A stretch of 23,151 bases of DNA from Pseudomonadota bacterium (lineage in GTDB: Bacteria > Pseudomonadota > Alphaproteobacteria > Micavibrionales > UBA2020). The position numbers and the translations under genes are program-made. Positions 16,051-23,151 of the stretch are shown one piece after another (position 1 is the first letter of the stretch; every line of letters begins with the position of its first letter). Location of the stretch: assembly GCA_023444705.1 (NCBI GenBank), contig JAEXMB010000101.1:1-23151 (forward strand). The letters run 5' to 3'. Under the pieces are notes generated by a model. That model was not told where the DNA came from, searched no databases, and was given only the letters and a program-made list of their open reading frames with translations.

Positions 16051-17415
16051 ATGAACGCATCCGTCCCCAAAACCGTACCCGCCGCCGCTGACGTGGCTGC
16101 CTTGCTGGCCCGCTACCAGAACAAAAGCGCGGTGCTGGGCGTCATCGGTCTTGGCTATGTCGGCCTGCCGCTGAGCTGTGCGGCCTGCACGGCGGGGTTC
16201 AAGGTTGTCGGCTTTGACGTCGATGCAACCAAGATCGAAAAGCTGACGCGCGGCGAAAGCTACATCGGCAACATCCACAACGACAAGGTGTCGTCCTTCG
16301 TCAACGAACAGAAATTCTCCCCCACCGCCGATTATGACCGTCTGGCCGAAGTCGACGCCATCATCATGTGCGTGCCGACCCCGCTCAACAAAAACCGCGA
16401 GCCGGATATGACCTATATCGAGCGCACGGCAGAGGCGATTGCCCCGCGCCTGAAAAAAGGTCAGCTGGTCGTGCTTGAATCAACCACCTATCCCGGCACG
16501 ACCGAAGATGTGGTGCGCCCGATCCTCGAGCGTGCCAGCGGTCTTGTGGCCGGTGTTGATTTCTTCCTCGCCTTCAGCCCCGAGCGCGAAGATCCCGGCA
16601 ACGCGAAATATCACACCTCGATCATTCCCAAGGTGGTCGGCGGCCTGACGCCGGACTGCCTGGCGCTGGCCAAGGCGATGTACGACGGCTTTCTGGCCGC
16701 AACCGTTCCGGTATCGAGCGCTGCCACCGCCGAGGCGGTCAAGCTGACCGAAAACATCTTCCGCGCCGTCAACATCGCGCTGGTCAATGAACTCAAGATT
16801 GTCTACGACGCGATGGGTATCGACGTGTGGGAAGTTATTGATGCTGCCAAGACGAAACCGTTTGGCTATATGCCGTTTTATCCCGGCCCCGGCCTTGGCG
16901 GTCACTGCATTCCCATCGATCCGTTCTATCTGACATGGAAGGCGCGCGAACACGGCATCGCCACGCGCTTTATCGAACTTGCGGGCGAGATCAACGTCTC
17001 CATGCCGCGCTATGTGGTCAACCGTCTGGCCGAACAGCTTGACGTGCGCTTTGGCAAAGGCCTCAAGGATGCCGAGATTTTAATGATCGGTGTGGCTTAC
17101 AAAAAGAACGTCGCGGACGAGCGCGAAAGCCCGGCCTTCACCATCATGGACATGCTGGAAAGCCGCAACGCACATGTGTCGTTCCACGATCCGTACGTGG
17201 AAAAAATTCCGCCCAAGCGCGAGCATGGCAATTATACGGGCCGCACCTCCGTCACGCTGACGCCTGAAACCATCGCGGCGGCTGATGCGGTGCTGATCGT
17301 GACCGATCACGACGGCATCGATTACGCCATGCTGGCCAAGCATGCGAAGCTGGTGGTCGATACGCGCAATGCGCTGTCGGGTATTTCTGATCGTCATAAT
17401 ATCGTCAAGGCGTAA
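16051..17415 (+). CDS. wbpA: UDP-N-acetylglucosamine 6-dehydrogenase (WbpA type)
   Basis: NAD-dependent four-electron oxidation of a UDP-hexosamine to the uronic acid, a precursor of O-antigen or capsule sugars. 454 residues: Rossmann motif GLGYVGLP (33-40) and FDVD; CVPTPLNKNREPDMTYI; ESTTYPGTT (143-151); SPEREDPGN, which is typical of the WbpA/WbpO group rather than UDP-glucose dehydrogenase; Lys231 and Asn235 in KLTENIFRAVN; and the catalytic Cys286 in PGLGGHCIPIDPFYL. The last third has GVAYKKNVADERESPA. Choice between GlcNAc and ManNAc/GalNAc substrates is not certain from motifs. AAGAGAA is about seven bases from the ATG. No other polysaccharide gene is nearby, which is unusual since it normally sits in such a cluster. 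Confidence 0.88.
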   Translation: MNASVPKTVPAAADVAALLARYQNKSAVLGVIGLGYVGLPLSCAACTAGFKVVGFDVDATKIEKLTRGESYIGNIHNDKVSSFVNEQKFSPTADYDRLAEVDAIIMCVPTPLNKNREPDMTYIERTAEAIAPRLKKGQLVVLESTTYPGTTEDVVRPILERASGLVAGVDFFLAFSPEREDPGNAKYHTSIIPKVVGGLTPDCLALAKAMYDGFLAATVPVSSAATAEAVKLTENIFRAVNIALVNELKIVYDAMGIDVWEVIDAAKTKPFGYMPFYPGPGLGGHCIPIDPFYLTWKAREHGIATRFIELAGEINVSMPRYVVNRLAEQLDVRFGKGLKDAEILMIGVAYKKNVADERESPAFTIMDMLESRNAHVSFHDPYVEKIPPKREHGNYTGRTSVTLTPETIAAADAVLIVTDHDGIDYAMLAKHAKLVVDTRNALSGISDRHNIVKA

Positions 17416-17438
17416 GCGCACTGCACTTTAGGCGCAAA

Positions 17439-17480
17439 CAGGCCCTTGTCAGCGCAGGGCCTGTGCCCCTAGACTGGGGC
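17439..17480 (+). terminator. Tandem GC-rich hairpins after wbpA
   Basis: CAGGCCCT-N9-AGGGCCTG (17439-17463) is a perfect 8-bp stem, followed by GCCCC-N6-GGGGC (17465-17480). They lie 24 bases after the wbpA stop and before the next gene. A short T-rich stretch (tattattgcttt) comes about ten bases later, so termination is plausible but not canonical. Confidence 0.5.
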
Positions 17481-17514
17481 TGGAATATTATTGCTTTGTG
17501 CAACGGAGAGAAAA

Positions 17515-18012
17515 ATGGCCATCAAGGGTGACAGAAACGTAGGCGCAAACGCGAAGCTGGCGCGCGCACGGCAACTCAACGCAATGGGCGCGATGAACCT
17601 CAAGCCGGGTGTCGGCTTCAGCGGATCGGCTGAACGCATCTATTCGACCCTGCTGGTGATCTTTCTGGCGGCCATCGCCGCATGGCGCCTGACCGACGGC
17701 GTGTTGAAGGCCGGCGGCGTCAAAAGCGGCGTGGCTGTCATCGACGAAATGGTGCTGGCGCCTGCACCCGTTTACATGGGTGATGCGCAAATCGACTGGG
17801 GCATTGCCATCGCCATCCGCGCGGTGTTGTTGCTGCTGGTTGCGGGCATCATCCCCGCGCTGAGCTGGATGTGGACGGAAATTCTCGACCGTCCGCTGAT
17901 GAGCCCGTTTCGCGTCGTCTGGGCGATGACGCTGGTCGTGGCGGTGATCGCGCTGTTCATGGAGCCTGTTTTCGGCTCGATCATGAGCAACTTTATGATG
18001 CTGGCCAACTAA
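17515..18012 (+). CDS. Unknown three-helix membrane protein
   Basis: A 165-residue inner-membrane protein that I do not recognise. A basic N-terminal 40 residues (GDRNVGANAKLARARQL) precedes helix 1 (about 42-58, IYSTLLVIFLAAIAAWRL). A loop of about 38 residues with DEMVLAPAPVYMGDAQIDWG follows, then helix 2 (96-120) and helix 3 (133-152, WAMTLVVAVIALFMEPVFG). The basic N-terminus suggests it faces the cytoplasm and the loop faces the periplasm. The ATG at 17515 has GGAGAG six bases upstream; the reading frame extends a little further but without a better start. It is separated from wbpA by hairpins and from fadA by 280 bases, so it is likely monocistronic. Confidence 0.7.
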   Translation: MAIKGDRNVGANAKLARARQLNAMGAMNLKPGVGFSGSAERIYSTLLVIFLAAIAAWRLTDGVLKAGGVKSGVAVIDEMVLAPAPVYMGDAQIDWGIAIAIRAVLLLLVAGIIPALSWMWTEILDRPLMSPFRVVWAMTLVVAVIALFMEPVFGSIMSNFMMLAN

Positions 18013-18043
18013 TAACCATAATGTGTTTCTATAAACATGAGAA

Positions 18044-18067
18044 GGGGGTGGAAAAACCTTTACCCCC
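18044..18067 (+). terminator. Possible terminator hairpin after the three-helix protein
   Basis: GGGGGT-N12-ACCCCC, with an inner GG/CC pair around AAAAA, lies about 30 bases after the stop of the membrane protein. No T-run follows. A smaller TGTTT-N4-AAACA precedes it. Confidence 0.4.
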
Positions 18068-18204
18068 CGGACAGACTCGGCCATACTCGGTCGCCATAAC
18101 AAAAAAACATAACGAGGCATCTTGCAGCGCGGCAAAACGCGCGGGGACTGTCTCTGGCGATGCTCTGAGAGTGTGAACGGCTTTGACTATCCCCTGCGGG
18201 CCCC

Positions 18205-18227
18205 ACGATTGCATCTCGACGATTGCA
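18205..18227 (+). repeat. Direct repeat ACGATTGCA x2 upstream of fadA
   Basis: Two exact copies of ACGATTGCA start 14 bases apart (18205 and 18219), about 65-90 bases before the fadA ATG. Spacing of a little over one helical turn suits a dimeric regulator or two adjacent sites; the regulator is unknown. Confidence 0.45.
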
Positions 18228-18251
18228 CATCACAGGCCCATCTTGTCACCA

Positions 18252-18270
18252 GTACCGCCCCAAACGGTAC
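18252..18270. promoter_or_regulatory. Inverted repeat in the fadA leader, operator-like
   Basis: GTACCG-N7-CGGTAC is a perfect 6-bp inverted repeat ending nine bases before the GGAG (18279-18282) of fadA. Its size and position fit an operator for a TetR- or GntR-type regulator of fatty-acid degradation, or a leader hairpin near the ribosome site. No regulator gene is in the window. Confidence 0.45.
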
Positions 18271-18292
18271 ATCACGATGGAGATCACGTCCG

Positions 18293-19486
18293 ATGTCTGC
18301 ACCTGCACCCAAATCCACTCCCGCCACCACCGGCCGCAAAGTTGTTATCGCCGGTTATGTGCGCTCCCCCTTTACGCCTGCAGGCAAGGGCGACCTTAAA
18401 AACACGCGCGCCGATGAAATCACCGCACAGACCGTGCGCGGCCTGATCGAAAAGACCGGCGTCAATCCCGACCTCATCGACGACCTCAAGCTTGGTTGCG
18501 CCATGCCCGAGGGCGAGCAGGGCCTCAACCTTGCGCGCAACGTCGTGCTGCATGCAGAACTGCCCGAACATATCGGCGGCGTCACCATGAACCGCTTTTG
18601 CGGCTCGTCGATGCAGGCCGTGCATGACGCGGCGGGCGCGATTGCGATGGGCATGGCCGATGCAGTCATCTGCGCCGGTGTTGAAAGCATGAGCCGCGTG
18701 CCGATGGGCGGCTTTAACGTCTCCCCCAACCCTGACCTCTACCGCAAAAGCCCCGGTGCCTATATGGGCATGGGCGAAACGGCTGAAAACGTCGCGGCGA
18801 AATACAACGTGACCCGCGAAGAACAGGAAGCCTTTGCGCTGCGTTCGCAGTTCAAGGCCGCTGCCGCGAAAAAAGCCGGCAAGTTCGCCGCCGAAATCGT
18901 GCCCATCAAAACCGCCGCCGGCGTTGTCAAGGAAGACGGCTGCCCGCGTCCTGAAAGCACGGCCGAAGGCCTTGCCAAGCTCAAGCCTGCTTTCAAGGCT
19001 GATGGCACCGTGACTGCCGCAACGTCCTCGCCCGTTACCGACGGCGCGGCGGCAGTGCTGGTCTGCTCCGAAGAATTTGCCCTTGCGCACGGCCTGGCCA
19101 TCATGGCCGAAGTCGCATCGTTTGCCGTGGCGGGTTGCGATCCCACCCTGATGGGCATGGGTCCGGTCGAGGCATCGAAAAAAGCGCTGGCCAAGGCCGG
19201 CCTTGAAGCCAGCGACATCGACATCGTCGAACTCAACGAGGCCTTTGGCAGCCAGGCGCTCGCCTGCATCAAAGAGCTAGGCCTGGACGAAAGCAAGGTC
19301 AACCTGCATGGCGGTGCCATCGCGCTTGGCCACCCGCTGGGTGCCACCGGTGCGCGCATCACCGGCAAGGCGGCGGCACTGCTGAAAGACGAAGGCAAGG
19401 ATTACGCGCTGGTCACCCAGTGCATCGGCGGCGGGCAGGGTATCGCCACCGTGCTGAAAAAACCCGGCGCGCAACCCAAACGCTAA
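18293..19486 (+). CDS. fadA: Acetyl-CoA C-acyltransferase (thiolase)
   Basis: Cleaves 3-ketoacyl-CoA with CoA to acetyl-CoA and a shortened acyl-CoA, the last step of beta-oxidation. 397 residues, normal for thiolases. The nucleophile Cys103 is in MNRFCGSSMQAVHDA; the C-terminal motifs are NEAFGSQALACIKELG, GGAIALGHPLGATGAR with His347, and QCIGGGQG with the acid/base Cys377. The stretch TAATSSPVTDGAAAVLVCSE resembles FadA/FadI more than biosynthetic PhaA enzymes, and the neighbour supports a degradative role. GGAG lies ten bases before the ATG at 18293; the frame stays open further upstream but with no ribosome site. fadN follows after 33 bases, so both are one operon. Confidence 0.95.
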   Translation: MSAPAPKSTPATTGRKVVIAGYVRSPFTPAGKGDLKNTRADEITAQTVRGLIEKTGVNPDLIDDLKLGCAMPEGEQGLNLARNVVLHAELPEHIGGVTMNRFCGSSMQAVHDAAGAIAMGMADAVICAGVESMSRVPMGGFNVSPNPDLYRKSPGAYMGMGETAENVAAKYNVTREEQEAFALRSQFKAAAAKKAGKFAAEIVPIKTAAGVVKEDGCPRPESTAEGLAKLKPAFKADGTVTAATSSPVTDGAAAVLVCSEEFALAHGLAIMAEVASFAVAGCDPTLMGMGPVEASKKALAKAGLEASDIDIVELNEAFGSQALACIKELGLDESKVNLHGGAIALGHPLGATGARITGKAAALLKDEGKDYALVTQCIGGGQGIATVLKKPGAQPKR

Positions 19487-19519
19487 TCGACGAACGCACA
19501 AGCAAGAAGGACGATTGTG

Positions 19520-22093
19520 ATGACCATCAAAAAAGTAGCCGTGATCGGTGCAGGCGTGATGGGTGCGGGCATTGCCGCGCAACTCGCCAACGCAGGGCTT
19601 GAGGTTGAATTGCTCGACCGCGTCGATGAAAAGCGCTTTCCCAATGACAATGACGGTGTCGCCAAGGGTGCGATCGACGCGCTGTTGAAAAACAAGCCCG
19701 CCGCCTTCATGCACAAGCGCAATGCGAAGAAGATCCGTCCGGGCAACACGACGGACAACCTTGACCGCCTTAAGGATTGCGACCTGATTATCGAGGCCGT
19801 GTTCGAAGACCCCAAGGTGAAGTACGACATCTTCCAAAAGATCGACGCGCACCGCAAGGCGGGTTCCATCGTCGCGTCCAACACCTCGACCATTCCGCTC
19901 AAAAATCTGGTCGAAGGCCAAAGCGAACAATTCAAAAAAGATTTCGTCATCACCCACTTCTTCAACCCGCCGCGCTACATGCCGCTGCTGGAGCTGATTA
20001 CTTCCAAAGACAACAGCCCCGAGCTGGTCGCGCAGGTTACCCGCTTCATGGACGAGAAAATGGGCAAGGGCGTTGTGGTCTGCAACGACACCCCGGGCTT
20101 CATCGCCAACCGCATCGGCACCTTCTGGATTCAGGCCGCCATCAACGGCGCGCATGACAAGGGCCTGAGCGTCGAGGAAGCCGACGCGCTGATCGGCAAG
20201 CCGATGGGCATTCCCAAAACCGGCATCTTCGGCCTTGTCGACCTTGTCGGTCTTGACCTGATGCCGAAAATTTCCGCCTCGCTGCTGTCCAAGTTGCCGG
20301 CCGAAGACGGCTATGTGAAGATCAACCGCGAATATCCGGTGATCTCGAAGATGATCGAAGACGGCTATACCGGCCGCAAAGGCAAGGGCGGTTTCTACCG
20401 CCTTGGCCCGAACAAGGAAAAAATCGCCGTTGACCTGACCACGGGTGCAGAGCGCCCTCAGATCAAGAAAGTCAAGCTGCCCGCCCTTGATGCCGCCGCC
20501 AAAGGTGGGCTGAAGGCGTTGCTTGATTCCAAAGACAAGGGCGGCGAATACGCCTGGTCGGTCTTCAGCCAGACGCTGGTTTATGCCGCCGAACACGCGC
20601 ATACGGTGTCCGACAGCATCCTGTCGGTCGATACCGCGATGAAGCTTGGCTATAACTGGGAAGAAGGCCCCTTCGAGCTGGCTGACAAAGTGGGTGTCGA
20701 CTACATCGTCAAGCGCCTTGAGGCCGAAGGCCGCGCCGTGCCGCAACTGCTCAAGACCGCAGCGGGCAAGACCTTCTACAAGGTTGAAAACGGTAAGCTT
20801 AACTACATGAAGCAGGACGGCGCCTACACGCCCGTTGTGCGCGCCGACGGCGTGCTGCTGCTCTCCGACATCAAGCTGGCGCAAAAGCCGGTCTATTCGG
20901 TCAAGAAAAAGCTGCATATCCCCGGTGCCAAGACCATCGACATGGGTGCCAACATCTGGGACATCGGCGACGGCGTGCTGTGCGTTGAATTTGATTCGAC
21001 CATGAACATGCTCGACTTCACCTCGATGAAGGTGCTGAACAAAGCCTGCGACATGATTGAAAAATCAAACGGCAAGTACAAGGCGCTGGTCATTCATAAC
21101 GAAGGCAAGAACTTCTCCACCGGCGCTAACCTGCCGCTGGCGGTGATTGCGCTCAAGCTGCGTCAGTACTGGCTGGTCAACAAGCTGGTCAAGAAAGGCC
21201 AGCAGACCATGAAGCGCCTGAAATACGCGCCCTTCCCCGTGGTGTCGGCCCCCTCGGGCATGGCACTGGGCGGCGGGTGCGAGGTGCTGATGCACTCCGC
21301 CCACGTACAGGCGCATGCCGAAACCTATCCCGGTCTGGTCGAGGTTGGCGTTGGCCTGCTGCCCGCATGGGGCGGCACGACCGAGCTGATCAGCCGGGCC
21401 ACGCAAAACAAAAAACTGCCGCGCGGCCCGATGCCGCCGGTGGCGATGGCGTTTGAAACCATCTCGACCGCCAAGGTCGGTACCTCCGCACAGGAAGCGA
21501 AAGACATCATGATCCTGCGCGAAAGCGACGGCATCACCATGAACAAGCAACGCCTGCTGGCTGACGCCAAGCAAAAGGCGCTGGAACTCTCCCTTGACTA
21601 CAAGCCGCCCGCGCCGGTGAACATGGAACTGCCCGGTGCATCCGGCGAGGCCGCGCTCAACCTTGCGGTTGACGGCTTCTACCTCAAGGGTGCGGTCACC
21701 AACTACGACGTCGTGGTGTCGAACAAGGTCGCCAAGGTACTGACCGGCGGCGATCAGGCCGGCCCCGGCATGATCGTCACGCAGGATTACCTGCGCGAGC
21801 TCGAGCGCAAGAACTTCATGGCGCTGGTGCATGACGGCCGCACGCTGAATCGCATCGTCAAAACGCTGCCCCCCAACAAGGGCCGCAAGCAATACGAAGC
21901 CGAGGAGCGCAAGGCCGCAACGCCTGCCCCGCAAGTGTTGCGCGACGATGCCGACAGGCCCGGCCTGTTCGCGCGCGTCTTTGGCGGCAGCTCGGCCAAA
22001 AAATCGTTTGGTCAGGCTTGCGCGAAAAACGACAATGCCGGTATCAGCCGCGACCCCAAGGCCAAAGTCAACTGGCCGCGTTTTGGCAAGTAA
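19520..22093 (+). CDS. fadN: Multifunctional 3-hydroxyacyl-CoA dehydrogenase / enoyl-CoA hydratase (FadN type)
   Basis: Carries out hydration of enoyl-CoA and NAD-dependent oxidation of 3-hydroxyacyl-CoA. 857 residues. Unlike E. coli FadB, the dehydrogenase comes first: GxGxxG at 10-15 (GAGVMGAG), EAVFED near 92, and the catalytic-His block THFFNPPRYMPLLELI with His146. Two C-terminal dehydrogenase-type segments follow up to about 480. The crotonase domain (about 490-720) has ALGGGCEVLMHSA and YPGLVEVGVGLLPAWGG, which keep both expected glutamates. This order matches Bacillus-type FadN. The tail beyond about 785 (FARVFGGSS and on to PRFGK) is extra. AAGGA is nine bases before ATG 19520; a GTG one codon earlier is possible. 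The pair fadA-fadN lacks an acyl-CoA dehydrogenase here. Confidence 0.93.
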   Translation: MTIKKVAVIGAGVMGAGIAAQLANAGLEVELLDRVDEKRFPNDNDGVAKGAIDALLKNKPAAFMHKRNAKKIRPGNTTDNLDRLKDCDLIIEAVFEDPKVKYDIFQKIDAHRKAGSIVASNTSTIPLKNLVEGQSEQFKKDFVITHFFNPPRYMPLLELITSKDNSPELVAQVTRFMDEKMGKGVVVCNDTPGFIANRIGTFWIQAAINGAHDKGLSVEEADALIGKPMGIPKTGIFGLVDLVGLDLMPKISASLLSKLPAEDGYVKINREYPVISKMIEDGYTGRKGKGGFYRLGPNKEKIAVDLTTGAERPQIKKVKLPALDAAAKGGLKALLDSKDKGGEYAWSVFSQTLVYAAEHAHTVSDSILSVDTAMKLGYNWEEGPFELADKVGVDYIVKRLEAEGRAVPQLLKTAAGKTFYKVENGKLNYMKQDGAYTPVVRADGVLLLSDIKLAQKPVYSVKKKLHIPGAKTIDMGANIWDIGDGVLCVEFDSTMNMLDFTSMKVLNKACDMIEKSNGKYKALVIHNEGKNFSTGANLPLAVIALKLRQYWLVNKLVKKGQQTMKRLKYAPFPVVSAPSGMALGGGCEVLMHSAHVQAHAETYPGLVEVGVGLLPAWGGTTELISRATQNKKLPRGPMPPVAMAFETISTAKVGTSAQEAKDIMILRESDGITMNKQRLLADAKQKALELSLDYKPPAPVNMELPGASGEAALNLAVDGFYLKGAVTNYDVVVSNKVAKVLTGGDQAGPGMIVTQDYLRELERKNFMALVHDGRTLNRIVKTLPPNKGRKQYEAEERKAATPAPQVLRDDADRPGLFARVFGGSSAKKSFGQACAKNDNAGISRDPKAKVNWPRFGK

Positions 22094-22119
22094 AAATGGC
22101 TGGCACGCGCTGCATGTGA

Positions 22120-22131
22120 TGTCCGCGGACA
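22120..22131. repeat. 12-bp perfect palindrome before the DinB-fold gene
   Basis: TGTCCGCGGACA is fully self-complementary and lies 37 bases before the ATG of the next gene, in the 75-base spacer after fadN. It may be an operator half-site pair; no partner site was found. Confidence 0.4.
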
Positions 22132-22168
22132 CCACATCGCAACCGCAGCCGGCGCAGAAAGGTCAATC

Positions 22169-22795
22169 ATGACATCGACAATCCCGCATCAGGAACCGCA
22201 ACTGCAACCCCCTGGTGCGGGATTGCCGTTTTTTCAGGGGCTGTTCCTGAAATACTGGCTTTATCCGCGCCTGATTAAAAAATACGACGGCAATGCCAGT
22301 GTTGATGCGATGGTGCGCGAAACCGCGCGCATCATTGAACTCGCCGGGCCGCTTGATGAAGATGCGTTTTTCACGCGCGTGCTGATCGACCCGCTGCCGG
22401 GTCTGGAAGACAGTTCGCGCTATTGGTCGGTTGCGATGGTGATGGAACACCTCATCATCTGCATGCGCCCGATGACGCAGATCGCGCAAACGCTCGCGGC
22501 GGGCAAAACCATGAACGCCAATACCTCCCCCGCCAACGTCAAGCCCAAGGGCGGGCGCACGTTGTCCAAAGAGCAATGGATCAAGCTGTTTGACGACGTC
22601 ACCAACGAATGCGCGGGCCTGTTGCGCCAGATTGCCACGCGCGACGACGTTGCCCATCCCGCCAAAGACGCACCGCGCCTGGGCCATCCGTTCTTTGGCG
22701 ATATTCATGCGCGCGGCTGGATCTGGGTCATGGGTGTGCATCCCACGACGCACCGCCGGCAAGTGCAGCGGATTATTCAAGGTCTAAATAACTGA
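22169..22795 (+). CDS. DinB-like metal-binding helical-bundle protein
   Basis: A 208-residue soluble protein of probable DinB/YfiT four-helix-bundle type. The metal-site pattern is visible: His94 in SVAMVMEHLIICM, and His191 and His195 in GVHPTTHRRQVQRI, the HxxxHxxQ arrangement at the start of the last helix. The family includes thiol-dependent transferases and many stress-induced proteins of unknown role; the N-terminal 30 residues are Pro-rich and not part of the fold. AAAGGT is about eight bases from the ATG. It follows fadN by 75 bases and may be read through from that operon, or may use its own promoter. Substrate unknown. Confidence 0.7.
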   Translation: MTSTIPHQEPQLQPPGAGLPFFQGLFLKYWLYPRLIKKYDGNASVDAMVRETARIIELAGPLDEDAFFTRVLIDPLPGLEDSSRYWSVAMVMEHLIICMRPMTQIAQTLAAGKTMNANTSPANVKPKGGRTLSKEQWIKLFDDVTNECAGLLRQIATRDDVAHPAKDAPRLGHPFFGDIHARGWIWVMGVHPTTHRRQVQRIIQGLNN

Positions 22796-22800
22796 TAAAA

Positions 22801-22847
22801 ATGGATAAATTCGCCTGTTGACAAAACCGGCGCAGCCTTTTATCCAT
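22801..22847. repeat. 9-bp perfect inverted repeat around a TTGACA
   Basis: ATGGATAAA (22801-22809) and TTTATCCAT (22839-22847) are perfect inverse copies with 29 bases between. They start six bases after the DinB-like gene's stop codon. The interval includes TTGACA (22818-22823), and the right arm covers the -10 position of a possible tRNA-Gly promoter. Confidence 0.55.
22818..22846 (+). promoter_or_regulatory. Possible promoter of tRNA-Gly
   Basis: TTGACA (22818-22823) followed after 17 bases by TATCCA (22841-22846), a weak -10. Transcription would begin about 40 bases before the mature tRNA, which leaves a leader holding the hairpin at 22860-22890. Confidence 0.4.
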
Positions 22848-22859
22848 ATGCATCTCTTT

Positions 22860-22890
22860 TGAAAACAGATACCCGATTCCACTGTTTTCA
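22860..22890 (+). repeat. 9-bp perfect hairpin in the tRNA-Gly leader
   Basis: TGAAAACAG-N13-CTGTTTTCA ends six bases before the tRNA 5' end. As RNA it would form a stem next to the RNase P site; as DNA it could be an operator. It is distinct from the repeat at 22801-22847. Confidence 0.55.
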
Positions 22891-22896
22891 CGCGAT

Positions 22897-22971
22897 GCGG
22901 ATGTAGCTCAGGGGTAGAGCGTTACCTTGCCAAGGTAAATGTCGAGGGTTCAAATCCCTTCATCCGCTCCA
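22897..22971 (+). tRNA. tRNA-Gly (anticodon GCC)
   Basis: Acceptor arms GCGGATG and CATCCGC pair perfectly, with discriminator T and an encoded CCA. D-arm GCTCAGGGGTAGAGC, anticodon stem TTACC/GGTAA around loop TTGCCAA with anticodon GCC, T-arm GAGGGTTCAAATCCCTT (one G-U pair). Length 75 bases including CCA. It reads GGC/GGU codons. Confidence 0.97.
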
Positions 22972-23014
22972 TTTTCTTCCCAAACTTCACCATCCCTTTA
23001 CCTTGCCGTAATAT

Positions 23015-23026
23015 AGTCAAATGACT
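23015..23026. promoter_or_regulatory. Small dyad before the carboxypeptidase gene
   Basis: AGTCA-N2-TGACT lies 21 bases before the ATG and overlaps a TATAGT (23012-23017) that could be a -10 box. It could be an operator; no matching -35 is obvious. Confidence 0.3.
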
Positions 23027-23047
23027 GTATCACACGGAGGTTTTTCC

Positions 23048-23151
23048 ATGCCCGCACGCAACGCTTACGAATTGCTCAAGGACCGCTTTGCGCAGATGAG
23101 CCATCTGGGCCATGCCGCCAGCATCCTCAATGTTGACGCGCAGGTGTCGAT
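23048..23151 (+). CDS. M32 (Taq-type) metallocarboxypeptidase, 5' end only
   Basis: Only 34 codons are present; the gene continues past the window. The start MPARNAYELLKDRFAQMSHL, followed by GHAASILNVDAQVS, matches the N-terminus of M32 carboxypeptidases (YxxLxxRFxxxSxLGxAxxxLxWDxxxxMP), although Asn-Val replaces the usual His/Ser-Trp before the Asp. The zinc motif HEXXH is not in range. GGAGG (23036-23040) is seven bases before the ATG. Family members remove residues from peptide C-termini in the cytosol. Call rests on a short stretch. Confidence 0.7.
   Translation, partial: MPARNAYELLKDRFAQMSHLGHAASILNVDAQVS

Noticed and set aside
18122..18292. N-terminal extension of the thiolase
   Set aside because: The frame is open but the extra residues match no thiolase, and the region holds the operator-like repeats and the ribosome site for ATG 18293.
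19277..20917. Minus-strand reading frame (546 codons) opposite fadA and fadN
   Set aside because: Runs across two well-supported genes; composition is typical of an antisense frame and no motif or ribosome site supports it.

Overview
The window (about 23 kb, GC-rich genes with short AT-rich spacers) looks like chromosomal DNA of an alphaproteobacterium. The support is the style of the proteins (an alphaproteobacterial-type DUF465/YdcH protein, a single-chain MaeB malic enzyme-phosphotransacetylase, isovaleryl-CoA dehydrogenase, a dehydrogenase-first fatty-acid oxidation protein) and two tRNAs with encoded CCA. I cannot fix the genus; a Rhodospirillales- or Micavibrio-like lineage is a guess. 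I saw no insertion sequence, integrase, CRISPR array or rRNA.

Layout. 1-900 (minus): 5' part of a TerC-family membrane protein and, upstream of it, a small DUF465 protein, separated by a strong 22-bp hairpin. 1206-4637 (plus): dxs (isoprenoid precursor synthesis), an unknown two-helix membrane protein, and a Tat-exported esterase that abuts it. 4641-5831 (minus): isovaleryl-CoA dehydrogenase (leucine catabolism). 5940-8060 (plus): a clear sigma70-type promoter followed by four small unknown genes (lipoprotein, periplasmic protein, membrane protein, soluble protein), all of which carry a C-x(6-12)-C-T motif. 8057-11918 (minus): maeB and mgtE as a likely two-gene operon. 12200-13408 (plus): unknown 402-aa protein. 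13429-13513 (minus): tRNA-Leu(GAG). 13671-14372 (plus): lipB. 14578-15939 (plus): unknown protein with an HNH-like core. 16051-17415: UDP-N-acetylglucosamine 6-dehydrogenase. 17515-18012: small unknown membrane protein. 18293-22093: fadA thiolase and a FadN-type multifunctional protein, a two-gene beta-oxidation operon. 22169-22795: DinB-fold protein. 22897-22971: tRNA-Gly(GCC). 23048-end: start of an M32 (Taq-type) carboxypeptidase.

Functionally this is mostly housekeeping: acyl-CoA and leucine oxidation to acetyl-CoA, a malate-to-pyruvate route, lipoate attachment, isoprenoid and surface-sugar precursors, and Mg2+ transport. The less explained parts are the four-gene Cys-pair cluster (5940-8060), the two orphan proteins either side of tRNA-Leu/lipB, and several well-formed inverted repeats in the spacers (617-688, 3154-3194, 18205-18270, 22801-22890).
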